DNA of 20,313 nucleotides from an uncultured Bacteroidota bacterium (lineage in GTDB: Bacteria; Bacteroidota; Bacteroidia; Chitinophagales; Chitinophagaceae). The notes beneath the pieces are model-generated. The model saw only the letters and a program-made list of their open reading frames with translations, was not told where the DNA came from and did no database searches. Of this stretch, positions 14,958 to 20,313 are shown piece by piece (position 1 is the first letter of the stretch; every line of letters begins with the position of its first letter). The translations under genes were made by a program, and so were the position numbers. The stretch is taken from NCBI GenBank assembly GCA_946887345.1, contig CAMPKR010000007.1, positions 1 through 20,313 of the forward strand, read 5' to 3'.

Positions 14958-16223
14958 TTACGTCTTCCTCGGCTTTTTCTTCGCTGCAGGGAAAAGCACA
15001 TTGTTCAGTATCAGCCTATAGCCGGGTGAGGTAGGGTGCACCTCCAGTTCTGTCGGCGGATCGCCTATCTGGTGCTGGTAGTCTTCAGGGTCGTGTCCGC
15101 CATAGAAGGTCCAGGTGCCTTTACCGTATTCGCCGTGTATATAGCGTGCCTCGTTCGAAGGCTTGTATTCACCCATTACAAGCACACTGGTCTTCAGAAC
15201 ACTTTTGTTGAAGGCTGTCGTCTGACCCATAAAGCCTTTTATCGTAGTCGTATGATTCTGGCAAAGCATCGTAGGCACAGGATCAAATTTTGCTGAGAAG
15301 GTGAACAAGGTGAAATAATCTTGTGGCATTGGTACACGCCTGGTATTGGTCACGTCAATATTAGAGAACTCATACTCATACGGACTTGTCTTCAACGTAA
15401 AGTCCTTAAACGCCAGGCATTGCGAGTAATCCAACTGGCTTTGCGGATCAGGTGCCTGCGGGTCTCCGTCAAAGGGCACATCGCAGATATCGGTCTTGTG
15501 CGCAGCCAGGCCTATATCATAGCTATCAGTGGCCGAGCACATGGCAAACAGGTAGCCACCGCCTGAAACAAAATCTCTTATTTTCTGGGCTACGGTCAGT
15601 TTCAGTTTTGATACTTTTTTAAAGTTATGTTTCGCTGCTGTCGCCTCCTGTAGTTTTACGTCTTCTATATACCAGGGCGCAGAGCGGTAGGTGGACCAGA
15701 ATTTTCCATACTGTCCCGTAAAGTCTTCGTGGTGCAGGTGCAGCCAGTCATACTCCGGTAGTTTTCCTTCCAGCACCTGGTCATCGTATACTTTATCGTA
15801 AGGTATTTCTGCATAGGTCAGTACCATTGTCACGGCATCGTCCCATGGTAGCTTGTTATCAGGTGTATATACCGCTACTTTTGGCGGCTTCTCCAGTTTA
15901 ATGATATCTCCGTTATAGTCGGGATTGATAATGGTGGTCACAATACCGCTGTATTGTGCATCGCTCATTACTTCGTAGTCCACACCGCGCAGTTTACAAA
16001 GCCTTTCCACGGCGTCTACCTGGTCCATGGAAAAACTGCCGCCTTTGTAGTTCAGCAGCCAGTCCACTTCCACTCCCATCTTCAGGGCTGCAAAGGCCAC
16101 ACCATAGGCTTTCAGGTGATTCTTCTGGCTTTCATCGTCCATTGGTATAAAGAGCTTGCTTGCATTTGCATTAAAGCACAAAAGCAGGCCTGCCATCACT
16201 ACCAGCACCTTTCCGTATCTCAT
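14958..16223 (-). CDS. exported protein of unknown function (database relatives sometimes named 'asparagine synthetase B')
   Basis: A 421-residue protein with a signal peptide (1-21, ending NANA before SKLFIP). Striking segments are FIPMDDESQKNHLKAYGVAF (25-44), WLLNYKGGSF (55-64), WLHLHHEDFTGQYGKFW (160-176), FVSGGGYLFAMCSATDSYD (218-236) and WTFYGGHDPEDYQHQIGDPP (371-390). The GGGYLFAMC segment, with Cys229, resembles the nucleophile turn of class I glutamine-amidotransferase or ThuA-like folds, but I can see no full triad. I recall Bacteroidota relatives carrying the name asparagine synthetase B. The protein here has neither an N-terminal catalytic Cys2 nor the SGGxDS nucleotide motif, and it is exported, so that name is unsupported. 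It lies 132 bases after the T9SS cargo gene in the same direction. Function not recognised. Confidence 0.72.
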   Translation of the reverse strand: MRYGKVLVVMAGLLLCFNANASKLFIPMDDESQKNHLKAYGVAFAALKMGVEVDWLLNYKGGSFSMDQVDAVERLCKLRGVDYEVMSDAQYSGIVTTIINPDYNGDIIKLEKPPKVAVYTPDNKLPWDDAVTMVLTYAEIPYDKVYDDQVLEGKLPEYDWLHLHHEDFTGQYGKFWSTYRSAPWYIEDVKLQEATAAKHNFKKVSKLKLTVAQKIRDFVSGGGYLFAMCSATDSYDIGLAAHKTDICDVPFDGDPQAPDPQSQLDYSQCLAFKDFTLKTSPYEYEFSNIDVTNTRRVPMPQDYFTLFTFSAKFDPVPTMLCQNHTTTIKGFMGQTTAFNKSVLKTSVLVMGEYKPSNEARYIHGEYGKGTWTFYGGHDPEDYQHQIGDPPTELEVHPTSPGYRLILNNVLFPAAKKKPRKT

Positions 16224-16355
16224 TAATTATTACTCCCTTCTTTAGCTTGTAATTTACAATATTAGGCAATACAGCAGGGAGACCAGCCAAAGTTTTAACA
16301 AGTATTGTAGAAATTGTCGATGGGTGAAGTTTCTTCCTTAGAGGAGTCAGAGGGC

Positions 16356-18605
16356 TTACCGCAGCAGATCAATAGCATCGCTATGCTCTTCTTTCTGCCC
16401 TGTATAGCATTTGGCCTTTACAAAAAAGTAGTACATGCCTACGTCGCAAAGCTGTCCGTTATACGAACCATCCCAGCCCGTTTTAGGATCACGGCTGTGA
16501 TATACCCGTTCTCCGAACCGGTTATAAATGCTCAGTTCATACTCTTCCATATTGCCGTGCATCACCGGCCTGAAGCGATCGTTTTTGCCGTCGTTGTTTG
16601 GTGTAAAGGCATTAGGGTAGCCAAAGCGGCAGCATTTTTCAATCTCGGTATATGCTATATCTGCAGTGTCCTTGCAGCCGTTCTCATCTGTGCATATTAC
16701 GGTGTAAGTAGTTGGCTCGGTTATAAATGCATATTCCTTCCCATGTTCATCCTTAGTAAGCACTGGCATCCATTGGTACAGGACACCGCCGCTGGCATTC
16801 AGGTATATACGGTCGGCATAGCATGCTTTGCCACCCTCGTTCAGTATGGCAGTTTGCGGATTTTCATTTACCACTAAATGCACCGCTATCGTGTCCGATA
16901 TACAATTCCCCACCTGTTGGCTGGCATACCAGGTATAGTTCCCCGCATAGCCTGTGCTATAGCCCGGTGCCTGCGATAATGCTTCACCGCTGGCGTTGTA
17001 CCAGTGCAGGCTTCCGCCGTTCATAGGATAAACAGGGATCGGTTTTACTTCGTCGCCTATGCAAAACGAAAGGTCAGCATCCTTCACAGGAGTAAACGGA
17101 TACCAGCCACTATCTGTAATCGTAAGATTGATAGTAGTATCACAGGCGAAATAGGGTGATGATACTATCAGCGTGTAGCTGCCCGCTTCCAGGCTGTCCA
17201 TCATGGTGCCACTGGTATCTATGAGTGTTTTTACGAGGGTAGTGCCTTTCATTACAGTTATGGTGCGCGGCACAATTCCATTACTGAGTGTATACCGCAC
17301 CGCGGCATCATGTGCGCACTGGGTGGCACTGAGTATATCAGCCCTTATGCTGTAGTTGTTTACTATTTGTATAGTGTAGGCAATGGTCTGGTTGCTCGAT
17401 AGCGGACAACCGTCATCCTTGTAATTGATATAGAAAGTATACACTCCCGCTGGTACAGTGCTTATGTTCCAGTCGAAATGCGCTACCGGTGTTTGGGTGT
17501 TATTGTTTGTCACTGTCAGGCTGGCTCCTGTGGGTATGTTATAAGTTGTCAGCGAAATCTTATCAGCTGAATTGGCATCCACAGGTGCAAGATCAAATGA
17601 TACATTATTAGCTCCTTTACAAACATTGATCACGTTGCGCCCGTCATGAACTCCCCCGTTTATGTTCGATCCAGTAGTCTGCAGGTCGCCATCGGGTGGT
17701 TGGTTCTGGCAGTTATCCAGCACTATAAAAGTCATCTCCCTCATGCTGCTGCCCACAAGTACCCCGTTTTTATATTCGGCTACCTCGTTCACCACCAGCG
17801 ATCTCTGGAGCAAATTCGGAGTGAACGACATTTGCCCGTTCAGGTTATTGTAGCTGAAGCTGTCTGCTGACAGGGGATTCGTTGCCGAGTAGGGAAAATT
17901 ATAATAAATAGGAGTTCCGTTAGTAAGCCCCGGCACCAGCTCAAAGCTGAGCGAATCACCATCTGGATCGGATGCTCCTTGGTTATATTGCTGTTCTATG
18001 TTAATGCAATAAAACGGTGTAGGCACCGTAGTATATACGGGCGAAGAATTGGGGCCGTTCAGGTTGTTCAGTCTGGCCACCAGGTACATCACCTGCGGAT
18101 TTGTGCCAAACACAATATTATTAATACTAAAGGTTCTGCCGGCACTGGTTGTAAAGCTGGTCGAGGGGTCAAAGTAGAGCATCCCCGTAAAAACAAAACG
18201 CCAGTCGGCAGATGCATGCGAGAGATTTACCGAATCGCAGTACACATACTTCTTTATCCCTGGCAGAACAGCAAGTGGATTTTTGCATCGGGTATTGTTG
18301 ATCTCTGCCGGACAAACAGGGGTAACATCTATTCCGGAGTTGGCAGTGTCCATGGGTAGGTTAAGAGTAGCTTCGGGTGCACCTGTTACTGCATCATAGA
18401 TGTAAATTTCAGGAGTGGAAAGTTTCAGCGTGTTAAATGTATTGCTGTCAGTACTTCCGCAATCACCATACAACACCATGATCACCCGGTAGTAGTTGCC
18501 GGATATATTCTGGTAAAGCAGCTCTCCACCATACAGGTGCGTTGCGTATGAACGGGGATTTATAGCAAGCAGCAACAATAAAGACAAATAGTAGATTTTC
18601 TTCAT
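16356..18605 (-). CDS. T9SS type B sorted surface protein with gliding-motility-associated C-terminal domain (copy A)
   Basis: A complete 749-residue secreted protein. Signal peptide 1-21 (ending SYA) is followed by a cysteine-containing N-terminal domain opening with THLYGGELLYQ and YGDCG (to about 225). That domain ends in ASDPDGDSLSFEL (211-223), a cadherin-like calcium-binding style. Next are beta-rich Ig-like modules: YKDDGCPLS (395-403), a SprB-repeat-like unit (about 421-498), an Ig-like unit from CIGDE to about 582, and a PKD-like unit ending in DENGCKDTADI (640-650). The last 93 residues (657-749) are the type B T9SS sorting domain, opening CCRFGYPNAFTPNNDGKND. T9SS exports such cargo across the outer membrane. 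It is the downstream member of a tandem pair and was probably formed by duplication of the neighbouring gene. Confidence 0.9.
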   Translation of the reverse strand: MKKIYYLSLLLLLAINPRSYATHLYGGELLYQNISGNYYRVIMVLYGDCGSTDSNTFNTLKLSTPEIYIYDAVTGAPEATLNLPMDTANSGIDVTPVCPAEINNTRCKNPLAVLPGIKKYVYCDSVNLSHASADWRFVFTGMLYFDPSTSFTTSAGRTFSINNIVFGTNPQVMYLVARLNNLNGPNSSPVYTTVPTPFYCINIEQQYNQGASDPDGDSLSFELVPGLTNGTPIYYNFPYSATNPLSADSFSYNNLNGQMSFTPNLLQRSLVVNEVAEYKNGVLVGSSMREMTFIVLDNCQNQPPDGDLQTTGSNINGGVHDGRNVINVCKGANNVSFDLAPVDANSADKISLTTYNIPTGASLTVTNNNTQTPVAHFDWNISTVPAGVYTFYINYKDDGCPLSSNQTIAYTIQIVNNYSIRADILSATQCAHDAAVRYTLSNGIVPRTITVMKGTTLVKTLIDTSGTMMDSLEAGSYTLIVSSPYFACDTTINLTITDSGWYPFTPVKDADLSFCIGDEVKPIPVYPMNGGSLHWYNASGEALSQAPGYSTGYAGNYTWYASQQVGNCISDTIAVHLVVNENPQTAILNEGGKACYADRIYLNASGGVLYQWMPVLTKDEHGKEYAFITEPTTYTVICTDENGCKDTADIAYTEIEKCCRFGYPNAFTPNNDGKNDRFRPVMHGNMEEYELSIYNRFGERVYHSRDPKTGWDGSYNGQLCDVGMYYFFVKAKCYTGQKEEHSDAIDLLR
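16359..16637 (-). other. T9SS type B C-terminal sorting domain of copy A
   Basis: Covers the last 93 codons of the copy A gene (residues 657-749). Key landmarks are YPNAFTPNNDGKND, IYNRFGERVYH, GWDGSYNGQ and GMYYFFVKAKC. This is the domain recognised by the T9SS in gliding-motility-associated proteins of the phylum. Confidence 0.88.
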
Positions 18606-18740
18606 TTCACTCGCCCCGGTAGTATTAAAGTTCTTACATTAATGCGTTACGCCCAAACTATTTAGGGTGATTTTCCGGGGTAACCACATTAGTAAGACGG
18701 CAACAGCGGTCCCCTATTCTAAGAGAAATGAAGGTTTTTT

Positions 18741-20313
18741 TTAACGGATGAGATCTACGGCATCGCTCTGGAATTCCGTGTTACCGGTAAAGCATTTGGC
18801 TTTCACCAGGTAGTAATACATGCCTACGTCGCAAAGCTGGCCCTTGTACTTGCCGTCCCAGCCCCAATATTGGTCGCTGGTATGAAAGACCACTTCCCCG
18901 AAACGGTTGTAAATGAATAAGTCATAGTTCTCCATTTCACCATAGATAACGGGGCGGAAGATGTCATTTTTGCCGTCATTATTAGGGGTGAATGCATTTG
19001 GATACCAAAACTTGCAGCATTCTTCCAGTTGGGTATACTTAGTTTCGGCGGTGTCCTTACAGCCATGGTCATTTACCCCGATTACTCTTATGACAACCGA
19101 ATCCAGCACTTGTATATGCATAGTGCCGTCAGGGTTTTTAACAACTTTGCCCGCCGGCTCCCAATAATAAGTGCTAGCTCCGCTCGCTTGAAGTAAGACC
19201 TTTTCAGCCAGGCATATTTTTCCCTGTTTCATTTGCATTTCTACCACGGGTTGCGCACTCACTATTACGTCAACCTTCGCTTGTCCCGACTGGCACACAT
19301 CCACCGTCTGGCTCACATACCAGGTATAGCTTCCGGGTACATTGGTATTAATGAAAGGCGGACCCGATAGTAAATTTCCGTTTTCATCATACCAGTTGGC
19401 TGTTGCTCCGTTCTCTATCTGGGGATTCAAAGGCCCGGCTACATCATACTGGCAGTAGATGATCGTATCGTTTATTCCGGGTGTATCGGGATAGATACCG
19501 CTATTATTAATAACAAAGCTGACACTAGTGTCACAGCTAAACCAGGGGTTGCTGATCGTTACTGTATAGTTTCCCGGGGCAAGGCTATCAGTAATAATAC
19601 CCGTACTGTCGGTGTAGGTCTCAATAATATTGCTTCCCTGCGAAAGAACGACCGTCCTTGGAAGTATCCCCCCGGTTACATCCATTTGCACATAGGCCTG
19701 GTGCTGGCAGTGGGTTTCTTCTATCACAGTCGCTGCTATTCCGTAAGGGTCAGCTATTCGTATAGTGTAGGCAATTATTTTGTTGGTTACGAGCGGACAG
19801 CCGTCATCTTTATAATTCACGTAAAAAGTGTAAACGCCGGGCGGCACAGCCGTTACGTCCCAGGAAAAATCAAGTACCGGGTTGGTAGTGCTGTCGCCGG
19901 TAACGGTAATATTAGCACCGGGCGGAGTATTGATAACGGTTACAATTATGTCGTGTAGGTTCTGGTCATCAGGATCTACCCTGAACGATACAAAATTGCT
20001 GTTCTTCTTGCACACGTTAATGATGTTGTTGCCTTCGTGTACTCCTCCTGTTATGTTCGATCCGTTGGTGGCAAGGTCCCCGTTCGGCGGAACGTTCTGG
20101 CAGGGTGTTACTATAAAGGTCATTTCCCGCATAGTGGAACCCACCAGCGTGCCGTTCTTGTATTCAGAGATTTTATTAACAACAAGCGCGTTTTGCAATA
20201 TGTCGGGAGTAAAGGTCATTTGTCCATTCACGCCATTAAACAAAAAGTCGGGAGCCGACAGCGGATATTCAGCTGTAAATGGATTCACATAGATCACGGG
20301 ATTGCCATTGTCA
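18741..20313 (-). CDS. T9SS type B sorted surface protein, tandem paralogue (copy B, N-terminus beyond right edge)
   Basis: The visible 523 residues match residues 227 to the end of copy A; the frame is open to the right edge, so the signal peptide and N-terminal domain lie outside. A GTG at 20297 is only an internal codon. The module order is the same as in copy A: NGQMTFTPD and EYKNGTLVGS, YKDDGCPLV, a SprB-repeat-like unit, an Ig-like unit, a PKD-like unit ending NDHGCKDTAET, and the sorting domain CCKFWYPNAFTPNNDGKND. The two share long identical runs such as GQLCDVGMYY and YNRFGE, but differ by many substitutions. The duplication is therefore not recent, or the copies are diverging fast. 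The gap to copy A is 135 bases with no obvious terminator or promoter, so the pair may be co-transcribed. Confidence 0.88.
   Translation of the reverse strand, partial: DNGNPVIYVNPFTAEYPLSAPDFLFNGVNGQMTFTPDILQNALVVNKISEYKNGTLVGSTMREMTFIVTPCQNVPPNGDLATNGSNITGGVHEGNNIINVCKKNSNFVSFRVDPDDQNLHDIIVTVINTPPGANITVTGDSTTNPVLDFSWDVTAVPPGVYTFYVNYKDDGCPLVTNKIIAYTIRIADPYGIAATVIEETHCQHQAYVQMDVTGGILPRTVVLSQGSNIIETYTDSTGIITDSLAPGNYTVTISNPWFSCDTSVSFVINNSGIYPDTPGINDTIIYCQYDVAGPLNPQIENGATANWYDENGNLLSGPPFINTNVPGSYTWYVSQTVDVCQSGQAKVDVIVSAQPVVEMQMKQGKICLAEKVLLQASGASTYYWEPAGKVVKNPDGTMHIQVLDSVVIRVIGVNDHGCKDTAETKYTQLEECCKFWYPNAFTPNNDGKNDIFRPVIYGEMENYDLFIYNRFGEVVFHTSDQYWGWDGKYKGQLCDVGMYYYLVKAKCFTGNTEFQSDAVDLIR
18744..19022 (-). 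other. T9SS type B C-terminal sorting domain of copy B
   Basis: The last 93 codons of copy B, the same length as in copy A. Landmarks are YPNAFTPNNDGKND, IYNRFGEVVFH, GWDGKYKGQ and GMYYYLVKAKC. A 23-base stretch is identical in DNA between the two genes (18817-18839 and 16432-16454). Confidence 0.88.

Noticed and set aside
14958..16223. Calling the exported protein an asparagine synthetase
   Set aside because: There is no N-terminal Cys2 nucleophile, no SGGxDS nucleotide motif, and there is a signal peptide. The name seems to be an inherited database label.
1..20313. Mobile elements, CRISPR arrays, tRNA or rRNA genes, defence islands
   Set aside because: No transposase or integrase, no regularly spaced direct repeats of CRISPR type, and no tRNA- or rRNA-like stretch was seen by eye. 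Gaps between genes are at most about 135 bases.

Overview
The window looks like part of a chromosome from a member of the Bacteroidota, most likely Chitinophagales (Chitinophagaceae-like). The evidence is: two secreted proteins ending in the type IX secretion system (T9SS) type B, gliding-motility-associated C-terminal domain; a secreted S9B peptidase very close to the prolyl tripeptidyl peptidase PtpA type; a DUF1573 protein; Bacteroidota-type -7 promoter elements (TAnnTTTG); and almost no Shine-Dalgarno sequences. Base composition and coding style look even throughout. I see no rRNA, tRNA, insertion sequence, phage gene or CRISPR array. No gene-free stretch exceeds about 135 bases.

Layout. 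1-1111 (-) is holB, the clamp-loader delta-prime subunit, cut by the left edge. 1231-1791 (+) is a secreted fasciclin-domain protein, followed by a clear rho-independent terminator. 1904-4161 (+) is a tight pair: sdaA (L-serine deaminase, 4Fe-4S type) and kdsA (KDO-8-phosphate synthase, metal-dependent type). 4281-5936 (+) is a sensor histidine kinase whose three-helix N-terminus looks like the ethylene-binding domain of plant ETR1. It overlaps by 8 bases, tail to tail, an exported alpha/beta hydrolase (5929-7023, -). 7122-9272 (+) is the S9B peptidase and 9314-10288 (+) a membrane-anchored M23 peptidase.

From 12889 down to 10298 (-) runs a probable four-gene operon: DUF1573 protein, UbiA-type prenyltransferase, dapB and a small membrane protein. 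The prenyltransferase and dapB are joined by an ATGA overlap. pepT (12926-14176, -) and a MarC-family membrane protein (14306-14884, +) diverge from a 129-base region with mirrored 9-10 base AATC repeats and two near-identical promoters placed so close to the ATGs that the mRNAs should be leaderless. 14958-16223 (-) is an exported protein of unknown function. 16356-18605 and 18741-20313 (-) are two tandem paralogous T9SS cargo proteins, the second cut by the right edge.

Functionally, most of the window is housekeeping: replication, cell-wall/lysine and LPS precursors, quinone synthesis and peptide use. These genes are interleaved with surface and secretory functions. The most interesting items are the ethylene-receptor-like kinase, the mirrored AATC promoter array with predicted leaderless transcripts, the tandem T9SS cargo pair, and the uncharacterised exported protein at 14958-16223.
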